A stretch of DNA of 24,795 nt from NCBI GenBank assembly GCA_964568845.1, contig CAZMSC010000022.1:1-24795 (forward strand), read 5' to 3'. The notes below the pieces were generated by a model. That model was not told the origin of the DNA and did no database searches. It saw nothing but the letters and a program-made list of their open reading frames with translations. This stretch comes from DTBU01 sp964568845. GTDB taxonomy: Archaea; Thermoproteota; CALKCG01; B24. The translations under genes were made by a program, and so were the position numbers. Below are positions 8,062 through 15,481 of the stretch, piece by piece; the first letter of the stretch is position 1; each line of letters opens with the position of its first letter.

Positions 8062-9138
8062 TTGAATTCTTTTAGAAAAACCAGCCTATCTTGGAGGGAG
8101 AACTTTCTAAGAGCTGTGGAGTTTAAAAGACCTGAGTTCATACCTTGTAGATTGAGCGTATCTTGGCCAGTATGGAATATATACAGGGAGAGGCTGGAGG
8201 ACTTAGCCTCAAACCATCCATTAGTCTTCCGCGGATTTAAACGGGGCTCTATCGAATATTGCCGTGAGCCGCGCATATTGAGGTCTGGTAGAACATTTAC
8301 GGACCCATTTGGATGTGTTTGGGCTTTCCCAATCCAAGGATTGCAAGGTCAAGTTGTTAAACATCCCCTTAACGACTGGAGCATGTTTAAAGACTATCAA
8401 CTACCGGATCCTGAAGATGGGTTGCCGGTTGAAGGCGGCGGTTTAATAGCATGGAGCCGAGTCTATGAAGGGTTGGAGAAGGCCAGGGAGGCGGATGAGC
8501 CCTTAATAGGGAATATGCCTCACGGCTTCTTCTTCCAAAGGCTGTACTACCTAAGGGGTTTTACGAATCTTATGAAAGACTTCATACGTAAGCCCGCTCA
8601 ACTCTACGAGCTCATAGATATGTTGACCGACTACAACCTAGCCTTGGTTGAGAGGATTCTAGCGTTTAAAAGCTTAGACGTCGTCTCGTTCGGAGACGAC
8701 CTTGGAACACAGGATAGAATGCCTATAAGCCCTAGAACATTCAGAGAGTTCATATATCCAAGCTACTTTAAGATTTTCAGCGAAGTTAGAAGGGCGGGTG
8801 TGCATGTACACTTGCACAGTGATGGACATGTCGTCGAGGTTGTAGGTCAGCTCATAGAGTCTGGCGTAGACGTTCTAAATGTCCAAGATAGAGTCAATGG
8901 GATAGATATGATAGCCGACCTCTGTAAGGGAAAGGTTTGCGTAGATCTAGATGTTGATAGACAGTCGATCGTGCCGTTTGGCACACCTGAAGACGTTAAG
9001 AAACACATACATTATGCTATTAAAACCCTAAGCCTTAAAGAGGGAGGCCTCATGCTCATAGCTGGCATATATCCGCCTACACCCATAGAAAACATAAAAG
9101 CATTGGTAGAGGCTATGGAAGAATTCATGTGGCTATAA
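8062..9138 (+). CDS. Uroporphyrinogen-decarboxylase-like protein (MtaA/CmuA-type methyltransferase superfamily)
   Basis: A 358-residue cytoplasmic TIM barrel of the URO-D superfamily. Characteristic segments are FGDDLGTQDRMPISP (210-224) followed by FREFIYPSYFK (228-238), then the zinc-site region VHVHLHSDGHV (247-257) and SGVDVLNVQD (267-276). True heme-pathway UroD has a different N-terminal signature. The HSDG form is typical of the large uncharacterised branch related to the cobamide- or coenzyme-M-dependent methyltransferases MtaA/MtbA, in which Zn-binding His/Cys activate a thiol. No corrinoid protein or other methyltransferase subunit is encoded in this window. The TTG start at 8062 is chosen because GGTGAAAGG lies directly upstream. 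A gap of 25 bases separates it from the methanogenesis-marker-8 gene, so both are likely expressed together. The superfamily is secure; methyl transfer is an inference. Confidence 0.82.
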   Translation: MNSFRKTSLSWRENFLRAVEFKRPEFIPCRLSVSWPVWNIYRERLEDLASNHPLVFRGFKRGSIEYCREPRILRSGRTFTDPFGCVWAFPIQGLQGQVVKHPLNDWSMFKDYQLPDPEDGLPVEGGGLIAWSRVYEGLEKAREADEPLIGNMPHGFFFQRLYYLRGFTNLMKDFIRKPAQLYELIDMLTDYNLALVERILAFKSLDVVSFGDDLGTQDRMPISPRTFREFIYPSYFKIFSEVRRAGVHVHLHSDGHVVEVVGQLIESGVDVLNVQDRVNGIDMIADLCKGKVCVDLDVDRQSIVPFGTPEDVKKHIHYAIKTLSLKEGGLMLIAGIYPPTPIENIKALVEAMEEFMWL

Positions 9139-9163
9139 ACCTTATAAACTCGTCAAAGCTTAC

Positions 9164-10054
9164 ATGCAGATGGTAATGTTGAATAGTACGGTTGGCGAGC
9201 ATGAGTTCTACTGTTGCGGCTCAAGGGTTTTAATTAAAAATGGCGATGTAAAAGTCTTAACAGAACCGAGAATAGTCTACTGTCCTCTGCTTGAAGACTT
9301 CTATGGTGTGAAGAAAGTAGACAGAGAAGCCGTTAAAAACTGCGTAAGGATGAAGGTTGAAGGTTTCGGCTTCTGTTGTAGGGATAGGGCTTTCGACCCA
9401 TCCATGATAGTTCCATATGGAAGCTCTGAAATAATATCCACTTGTATGAGAGATGGGCTAATCGACTGCGCCGTTATAGTATGTGAGGGGGCTGGAACAG
9501 TCATATCCAACGATCCGCAGTCAGTTCAGGAGATCGGTGCAAGGCTAACCGGAATAGTGAGGACCACACCCATCGGGGAGATAATTGAGCATATTAAAGG
9601 TAGAGGTGGGGTCGTCTTAAACGAATCGACTGCTGAAATCGATCAATTTAAAGGTGTTGTTAAAGCCGTAGAGCTAGGGTTTAAACGTATAGCTGTAACG
9701 GTGGCACACTTCGACTCAAAATCGATAGAATACATCCGTAGATTTGAAAAAGAAAGCCATGCACAGATAGCCATCTTCTCAATCTGCAATACATGTGCGA
9801 CGGAAGAAGACGCTGAGAGGATTCTAAATGGAGCAGACGTAGTTTGTGCAAGCGCATCTAAAATCATACGTGAGAAAGTCGGGTCAAAGGCTCTCATGCA
9901 ACTTGGAGTAGCTATACCAGTATTCGCGTTGACGAAACTGGGAAAGAGACTACTGCTCACATACCTTATGGATTTCGATGAAAACATAGTCGCCTTCAGA
10001 AGCCGTAGAATGCCCTACATTGTTGAGGGAAGAGGACCTACGATAAGGGAGTGA
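9164..10054 (+). CDS. Methanogenesis marker 8 family protein (DUF2099)
   Basis: A 296-residue soluble protein. The pattern of an N-terminal EHEFYCCGSRVLIKNG, EPRIVYCPL, VCEGAGTVISNDPQSVQEIG (from about residue 105), TTPIGEII, ELGFKRIAVTVA, CASASKIIRE and GVAIPVFALTKLGK matches my recollection of methanogenesis marker protein 8. That family is near-universal in methanogens and of unknown biochemical function. It is Cys-rich in its N-terminal half (CC at 17-18, Cys40, Cys60, CC at 71-72), suggesting metal or Fe-S binding. No mcr or other methanogenesis gene is in this window. It follows the UroD-like gene by 25 bases. ATG codons at 9164, 9170 and 9176 are all possible starts; a TATA-like CTTATAAAC upstream would suit a leaderless transcript. 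The family call comes from memory of the motifs and should be confirmed by profile search. Confidence 0.7.
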   Translation: MQMVMLNSTVGEHEFYCCGSRVLIKNGDVKVLTEPRIVYCPLLEDFYGVKKVDREAVKNCVRMKVEGFGFCCRDRAFDPSMIVPYGSSEIISTCMRDGLIDCAVIVCEGAGTVISNDPQSVQEIGARLTGIVRTTPIGEIIEHIKGRGGVVLNESTAEIDQFKGVVKAVELGFKRIAVTVAHFDSKSIEYIRRFEKESHAQIAIFSICNTCATEEDAERILNGADVVCASASKIIREKVGSKALMQLGVAIPVFALTKLGKRLLLTYLMDFDENIVAFRSRRMPYIVEGRGPTIRE

Positions 10055-10217
10055 AGGACATAAAGGGTTAAGCCAGTCGTACTAATCGTCTTTTAAGCGG
10101 TAAGATTGAGGCTAGGGCACCTATTGATACAGTGCAACATATACAAACCCAGAATTGTCAAATGTAATGGCGAAAACGGTGAAATCCAAGTTTGCTGTTA
10201 AGAAATGGGTTCAACAA

Positions 10218-12713
10218 TCATCTACGGCTAAGTTTTCTGAAGGTAAACAGTACAAGCATTACGGTAACTAAGAGCGCCGCGGCCACCACTACAACCGTGA
10301 TCTCTCTGGTATTATCGAGTTGTTGCTCCTCCGTTATTAGCAAATTTCTTATTTCAGAATCTGAGTCCAATAGAAGGGCGTATTGTAAACCTTCATATGC
10401 CGGATCTGTAAGCTCATCCAATGAAGGAGAGAAGAGGTCAACGAATCTACCAGTCAGCTTCATCTCTCTGTAAGTGTAGATGGCAGTTATGGGTCTCCGT
10501 GTGACAGAGAGAACTCCTTCAGTCTCAGGAAGTATGCCTGTTCTTCTCAGTAGAGTCAATGTGGTTTTTACAACAATATTGTCGTAGAAGTTTGAGGGCG
10601 GCATCATGTTACAGAGGGGGATTCCCACAAAGATGAATAAACCTTCTCCATGACGTTTCTGAAAAGCCACTTTAAGTTTTCCATCGCCAGCGTAAAGCGG
10701 TTCCACTCCACTGCAGTCTAATGAGAGAAAACTGTAACCTTGAGCTTTAACCAGCCTAATCTGAGACACGTATAGGTCTACAACCCCCGGATTAAACCAC
10801 ACCCTGAATTCCACATTCCTTGCTGGTCGATTAAGGGTGAAGGAGAGGTTAAACCAATGATACACACCGCTTTCATTGAAATCGGCAGGGCATATATCCA
10901 TTTTAGATATTATGTTTCGCCCAATATCTGCGCTCACATCTAGCGTAGCTACTCTGGTCTTTTGCCTATTATCATCAACTTTAAGTAGGAAACCCACGGT
11001 ATAGTTTCCCGGAGGAAGGTCGATATAGGGTCCATAAACCATCGCCCCTTCAGGTTGACCTCCTAAGCTTCGTCCGACCCTAGCCTTTCCAGTCGGAGAT
11101 GATGAGTCGTTTAACGAATCTCCAAATAGAGACTTCATTTCTGTTACTGCATCCCAAGTTTTAGCTAATGGTTCCGATACACCTTCTCCGCATAAATGGG
11201 CTAAGTCGTTGTCCACTGCCGTGACGTATGTGGAGTAGGTTAACTGTGAACACTCTAAGTCAACTGCATGTAACAGATATAGAAGGTTTTCCTGAGCTTC
11301 CTTGGAAACAGCGTCCCCAACATAAAATAGAACACCTCCCTCTCTAATCCACTGAGAAAGCTTATCTGCAATCGAATGGTCTGTTGGCCTCCATATCTCG
11401 TAGTTTAATATAATCGCCGTGAACTTTTTCAGAAAAGCCGGGTCTACGATCTTTTCGATTGGGAATATTTGAATCCAATAGCCTTGCGCCATAAGGGGGA
11501 GCGCCAACAGGTAGATTCCCTGAGGTGGTAGGTCTCTAGCCCAAAGGTAGGAGTCTGAGATCGGAATACCTATCAATGGCCCCCTTCTCTCCAATGGAGG
11601 CATGACGCTTAAGACTCTGAATAGATTAACTAGCTCTACGGCGTAATCACGTGGTATCGTGGGATCTCCGAAAACTCTCTCAGGCCAAGGTAATAATTCA
11701 AACCAGGTTGAGTTGACCATCAATGCTGCTACAACTGTCTCCTCATACCATTTCCTATAGTCGCTCCAAGTGTGATTGGGGTCGTCGCTTTTAGGATCCA
11801 TCAGTAAAATCAGGGTTTTTCCAGTACCGTCTACGAGGTTCTCGAAATACGTATACTCTAGATAGGCATGCTCGAAAATAGCCGTTTTGCCATATATGGG
11901 TGTTCTAGCAGTGTCACTCCACACTTGAGCTATGTAGCCATCTAAAGATTGTATGTCTAATGTCATTGCATAGGGTGTTGAAATCGCCCATTCAGCGTAG
12001 TTGAGTGGACTGTGCAGTGCGAGAAACGTTTTGACGTCAGAGTTAAGGTTCTTCACGTAGTCGAAGACATCCGTCTCCATTTCCAAGTATAGTTTAGCCA
12101 TAAAGGCTCCAATAGTCTCCCTCAGAGATTGATTAGCCTCTTGAAAGGAAAGGGCTTCGTAGAAAAGTTGCAGGCGTTTTTTGAACGCTTTCGAGTAGAA
12201 CGCATCGACCCAGAACTCCGGCTCTTCTAACACTATTCCATCTACACCAGCTTCAATGGCTTTCCCTATTAAGCATTCAACGTACGTCGTCCAACCCTCC
12301 GTAGGAACCATGTAGTATCCCCCTCCTATTCTAGCCATCCTGCCGTCTACATAAGTCTGCACTTCATCGTAATGGGTTAACCCGTCGAAGGCACCTTCTA
12401 CATAGCCTCCAGTCCAGTCATGGCTCGCCGAAACCATCACCCAGACCTCGTATCCATAAGCCTTCCAACCCTTAACAGCAGAGGCTATATCCTGTCTGAA
12501 ATCGTTCATGTAAATTATCGCTACTTCTGCTCTAAATTCTCCAGGCAACTTGTTCATAGGTGATCTATCCGAGTCGTATTCATTTGTCTGGAAGGATGTT
12601 TTACCTGAGGCTTCTACAACCGGGTGGCTGATTACTGAAAGAGCCATAAGTATTACTAAGGTTAGCCTTAAAAGCCTCCGGATCTTCAACCTTCTCAAAC
12701 TGATAAAAAACAA
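10218..12713 (-). CDS. Large secreted, membrane-anchored glycoside-hydrolase-like protein (TIM barrel + amidotransferase-like + beta-sandwich)
   Basis: An 831-residue surface protein. Residues 1-35 form a signal peptide with a very basic start (RRLKIRRLLR) and a hydrophobic core. Residues about 60-345 look like a TIM barrel: VAIIYMNDF, YEVWVMVSASHDW, then AGVDGIVLEEPEFW (155-168) with acidic residues 163, 164 and 166 as candidate catalytic positions, and AQVWSD. Residues about 378-500 resemble a glutamine-amidotransferase-like domain (FTAIILNYE, LSQWIREGGVLFYVGD) as in beta-galactosidase-type enzymes. A beta-sandwich, carbohydrate-binding-like region follows at about 550-665 (YGPYIDLPPGNYTVGFLL). 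A membrane helix near 803-822 ends in a basic tail (FRKLSRR). The predicted role is glycan cleavage at the cell surface; the GH family is not identified. The start is TTG at 12713, with TTG at 12698 and 12689 as alternatives; no nearby ATG fits. Its neighbour downstream of the start is the transporter gene on the same strand. Confidence 0.6.
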   Translation of the reverse strand: MFFISLRRLKIRRLLRLTLVILMALSVISHPVVEASGKTSFQTNEYDSDRSPMNKLPGEFRAEVAIIYMNDFRQDIASAVKGWKAYGYEVWVMVSASHDWTGGYVEGAFDGLTHYDEVQTYVDGRMARIGGGYYMVPTEGWTTYVECLIGKAIEAGVDGIVLEEPEFWVDAFYSKAFKKRLQLFYEALSFQEANQSLRETIGAFMAKLYLEMETDVFDYVKNLNSDVKTFLALHSPLNYAEWAISTPYAMTLDIQSLDGYIAQVWSDTARTPIYGKTAIFEHAYLEYTYFENLVDGTGKTLILLMDPKSDDPNHTWSDYRKWYEETVVAALMVNSTWFELLPWPERVFGDPTIPRDYAVELVNLFRVLSVMPPLERRGPLIGIPISDSYLWARDLPPQGIYLLALPLMAQGYWIQIFPIEKIVDPAFLKKFTAIILNYEIWRPTDHSIADKLSQWIREGGVLFYVGDAVSKEAQENLLYLLHAVDLECSQLTYSTYVTAVDNDLAHLCGEGVSEPLAKTWDAVTEMKSLFGDSLNDSSSPTGKARVGRSLGGQPEGAMVYGPYIDLPPGNYTVGFLLKVDDNRQKTRVATLDVSADIGRNIISKMDICPADFNESGVYHWFNLSFTLNRPARNVEFRVWFNPGVVDLYVSQIRLVKAQGYSFLSLDCSGVEPLYAGDGKLKVAFQKRHGEGLFIFVGIPLCNMMPPSNFYDNIVVKTTLTLLRRTGILPETEGVLSVTRRPITAIYTYREMKLTGRFVDLFSPSLDELTDPAYEGLQYALLLDSDSEIRNLLITEEQQLDNTREITVVVVAAALLVTVMLVLFTFRKLSRR

Positions 12714-12837
12714 TCGGAGAATCTAATAAGTCTATCATAGCCGCGTGTGAAAAGACTCCTCTAATACCGCCAATCTTAGAAGTTTAGCTTAATCTCCGCC
12801 AGCTTTATCGATTATCTTATCCATTAAAAAATGGGGG

Positions 12838-14850
12838 TTAACGCGGGTATGCTATAAATGCTCCGATGCCAGCTATCAACGCGTTTAATGCCGCTCCGAG
12901 CATGAATCCTCCGGCAAATGGTATAGCCTTCTCCTCGTACAGTCTGCTCCCTCCGATTCTTAAAACGAGCCACTTTATGATACTGCATATTAGTGCTGCC
13001 ATCCATATTCCGTGAAGACCGCCTATCCAATCCCAAGCGATTATGCTCATGAGCGGGTCTGGCATCCATAGAAACCTGGTGTGTAGAAAGCTCATGATTA
13101 CCATGAAGATGAAGCCGCCGGTTATCCACGGAGCGATGTCTGCGATCGGTCGCGGTGACGGCCTATTCCACATGTCGTTTATTCTAAACTCTATATTACC
13201 TACCCAGATAGCGCCGGTTACGCCTCTTCCATACACACCCGGAAGCAATATCATCATTATACAGGCTACGAAGATCGCGACTATTAGAGATAGAGACGTC
13301 AGTTTAAACACGCTCCTGGGATGTACATTCATCATTTTAGCCATCTTGTAGGGTCCTATTGTTGCATAGAAGGTGCTACACCAAGGACTGCTGGGACAGT
13401 GTGAAACAGGCTCATATATGAGGAATTGAGCTAGGCTAGTGTCTGTAGATGTGACCGGCAACATGTATGCCGTAGGAGGCCAGAGTAGCATTTTAGCGAA
13501 AAATGGTCCAAAGTTGTATCCAGGCTCGTTTGAACATCCCACTCTCGCCCATAGCTGACTTGTTGTAAACCAGACCACGACTCCGGTGAGCGTTATTACA
13601 AATGATGCCCAAACACTCATACCAGTTGACGTGAATAAGGCAACTAGAAGTATAAATGATACGATGAATATTATCCATGCCGACCGGTAGGATATAGGTT
13701 CTTCAGCTTCAACCTTCGTATCTTTAACCCCTCCAAAAGCCATTTTTAACGTCATAACTATGTGGTGTCTTTCATGGAAGATCGTCATGACGAATGCCCC
13801 CAACATGACTCCAGAAATCACTGAGCCAAATGCAAGCGGCGGGTCTGCAAACGGGGTATTACTTCCACACCAGCTTTTTCCACAGAAGCCCATATCCGCA
13901 TACCCGGTATAGTATCCTAAGGCAGTTGCAACGGCACTTGCGACTTCATATATTATGCCCCAGAATACTATGCTAAACAGTGAGTGTAAGGGTGCTAGTA
14001 TCAACAGTGCATATACCGGGGTGAGCTTAGTGAGGCCGTAGTGCCAAGTTGTACCTGGAAAAGTTATCCAATGGGTACCTGGACCACATGTATTACTACG
14101 CCATGAGTATACGTCTGGAAACCATGGGAAGAATAAAATGCCAGCTCTGATAAGCTCCAGACTAAGTCCGACTATGAAACCCAGGACGAATGCTATCCGC
14201 CCAGTCCACTTTGGACTTCTGACCTCCCTCGACCCTACTATTGTGCTATATGCTACTGTGACATGGGGGTACGGCAACATCTCAACATCCATCCACTGAC
14301 GCCTGAATATGCTGGCTAAACTTACGCTTATGCCTGCGAAGAAGGCGAACATGAAAAACCACCACGTCATAACTGGGATAAACTGACTCCAAGGTATGGC
14401 TGTTACACTCCCCGAGCCTCTGATAAGTACTTCAGCAGCTTCTCTTGGAGGCGATACAAACTCAGGTACATATGTCATGACCGATTCCGCTGTACCTAAA
14501 CGAGCCGTCATCAATGCATATATTTCCCTCCATGGTGAGTTCGTGTTTGCAAAAGCCGAAGCCGCTAGAGCTGTAGTATATAAGAGAACCATATTGCTTG
14601 TCGTCAAATACTTCCTGACGGATGGTATCTGCATGCAAAGCGCAATCACTAGGGACATGACAAATGGCATACCGAGCAACTCCATTCCAGGAGTCGATAT
14701 CAATGTCCCCGCGTTCATGTTGCATGAGAATGGCCACGGTAGGAAGAAGATGAACATGTTCCCGAGAACTGTTAAAACAGCTGTTATAACGACAGCCCAC
14801 ATCAGCAATGGCGTCGTAATTTTTAATTCCTCCATGTATCCGCTACTCAT
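12838..14850 (-). CDS. Large multi-pass membrane protein, DUF6785/OPT-like putative transporter (full-length paralog)
   Basis: A 670-residue integral membrane protein with a dozen or more predicted helices, the full-length counterpart of the protein at 2-1726. Shared motifs are FRRQWMDVEMLPYPHV, FFPWFPDVYSWRSNTCGPG, MGFCG.SWCG, LWARVG..NEPGYNFGPFF and LYEE.AIPFAGGFMLG. The N-terminal part, missing from the truncated paralog, contains FFLPWPFSCNM. By family resemblance a transporter is inferred, possibly for a product released by the neighbouring surface hydrolase. The frame opens at a GTG (14865), but the ATG at 14850 is preferred because GTGAT lies 10 bases before it and a TATA-like AACATATATTC near 14882-14892 would give a short leader. 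It precedes the anchored hydrolase gene by 124 bases on the same strand. The paralogy is clear; the substrate is unknown. Confidence 0.78.
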   Translation of the reverse strand: MSSGYMEELKITTPLLMWAVVITAVLTVLGNMFIFFLPWPFSCNMNAGTLISTPGMELLGMPFVMSLVIALCMQIPSVRKYLTTSNMVLLYTTALAASAFANTNSPWREIYALMTARLGTAESVMTYVPEFVSPPREAAEVLIRGSGSVTAIPWSQFIPVMTWWFFMFAFFAGISVSLASIFRRQWMDVEMLPYPHVTVAYSTIVGSREVRSPKWTGRIAFVLGFIVGLSLELIRAGILFFPWFPDVYSWRSNTCGPGTHWITFPGTTWHYGLTKLTPVYALLILAPLHSLFSIVFWGIIYEVASAVATALGYYTGYADMGFCGKSWCGSNTPFADPPLAFGSVISGVMLGAFVMTIFHERHHIVMTLKMAFGGVKDTKVEAEEPISYRSAWIIFIVSFILLVALFTSTGMSVWASFVITLTGVVVWFTTSQLWARVGCSNEPGYNFGPFFAKMLLWPPTAYMLPVTSTDTSLAQFLIYEPVSHCPSSPWCSTFYATIGPYKMAKMMNVHPRSVFKLTSLSLIVAIFVACIMMILLPGVYGRGVTGAIWVGNIEFRINDMWNRPSPRPIADIAPWITGGFIFMVIMSFLHTRFLWMPDPLMSIIAWDWIGGLHGIWMAALICSIIKWLVLRIGGSRLYEEKAIPFAGGFMLGAALNALIAGIGAFIAYPR

Positions 14851-15327
14851 TTTTCCCACAATCACTAGTTTGATTCAACGAGTGAATATATGTTTTTTGC
14901 TTGAATTCCTAAGGAGTGGCCTTTTAAAGATGTTAAAATAAAAGGGTTGATCAAAAACCCATAGAAGTATCGTGCGAATTCAACCTTAAAAACCTTACAC
15001 TATGGAGAACGTAGCGTTATGCCATAGATGACCTATGATTAGAGGAACTGTTTGAAGATGTAGATATGTACGATGAAAGACTTAGATTGGTGAAGACTCC
15101 CTGTGCTCGATTTTAATAGTAAAAACCATGTTTGGGAGCCTTCAAGATGTTTCTACGGAGTGACTTTCCAAGAAGTTAAGAATAATAAAGGTTAAAAGTG
15201 TGTGGTGATAGTGAAAATCATGGTGATGATGAGCGACACTGTCTAACGACACTTTTGTGGATGAAATTAGCGAGCAGACTCTGAACCATTTTCAGGCTTG
15301 GAGTAAGGGCTGCAGACCCAAGAAAAA

Positions 15328-15337
15328 TTAATTTAAT
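15328..15337 (+). promoter_or_regulatory. TATA box of the C/D box sRNA gene
   Basis: TTAATTTAAT is centred about 25-26 bases upstream of 15358, exactly where the closing stem of the sRNA begins. This is the spacing expected between an archaeal TATA box and its transcription start. A purine-rich AGAAAAA precedes it as a possible BRE. Confidence 0.55.
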
Positions 15338-15357
15338 CTTTTTTCCCACTTGATTTT

Positions 15358-15415
15358 GGGCCGTGATGATTTTTATGGAGGCTGAATTCTGATGAAGGAT
15401 CGACCGGCTGAGCCC
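15358..15415 (+). ncRNA. C/D box small guide RNA, predicted to direct 2'-O-methylation near the 16S rRNA 5' end
   Basis: All parts of an archaeal C/D sRNA are present in order. They are stem strand GGGC (15358-15361), box C GTGATGA (15363-15369), a 12-nt guide (15370-15381), box D' CTGA (15382-15385), a 4-nt spacer, box C' TGATGA (15390-15395), a 12-nt guide AGGATCGACCGG (15396-15407), box D CTGA (15408-15411) and stem strand GCCC (15412-15415). Both guides have the ideal archaeal length of 12. The D guide is the reverse complement of CCGGTCGATCCT, which matches the start of archaeal 16S rRNA (primer Arch21F TTCCGGTTGATCCYGCCGGA) with at most one G-U pair. By the D+5 rule, the U of CCGGU would be methylated. 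In the cell it would assemble with L7Ae, Nop5 and fibrillarin. The boxes are seen directly; the target is inferred. Confidence 0.9.
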
Positions 15416-15430
15416 TTTAATTTGAGCGAA

Positions 15431-15440
15431 ACATATTTAT
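15431..15440 (+). promoter_or_regulatory. TATA box of the KH-domain protein gene
   Basis: ACATATTTAT lies about 25 bases before a predicted start site near 15462, giving a leader of about 20 bases to the GTG at 15482. It also separates this gene from the sRNA, which ends at 15415. Confidence 0.45.
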
Positions 15441-15481
15441 TGAGTAAAATACCCTCATAGATAAGAGAGTATAGAAGGTAG

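Larger units (their letters stand above)
14866..15481. other. 616-bp intergenic region holding at least one small RNA gene
   Basis: No credible protein gene was found on either strand. The left part (14866-14945) is the promoter of the transporter gene. A small hairpin GGGTT-GATCAAA-AACCC sits at 14944-14960. Bases 14961-15180 show nothing I can name. Bases 15194-15289 contain an inverted repeat (AAAAGTGT / ACACTTTT) and box-like motifs of a possible degenerate C/D RNA. Bases 15358-15415 are a convincing C/D box sRNA, and 15431-15481 carry the promoter of the KH-domain gene. Confidence 0.6.

Noticed and set aside
10192..10473. 93-residue plus-strand frame, Ser/Thr-rich
   Set aside because: It overlaps the C-terminal membrane anchor of the minus-strand surface protein; the low-complexity composition is the reverse image of that region.
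14396..14941. 181-residue open frame on the plus strand across the start of the second transporter gene
   Set aside because: It lies antisense to a well-supported membrane-protein gene, has no recognisable domain, and its composition follows from the overlapped frame.
14961..15180. Searched for a tRNA or a third small RNA
   Set aside because: No cloverleaf, no paired C and D boxes, and no reading frame of useful length were found.
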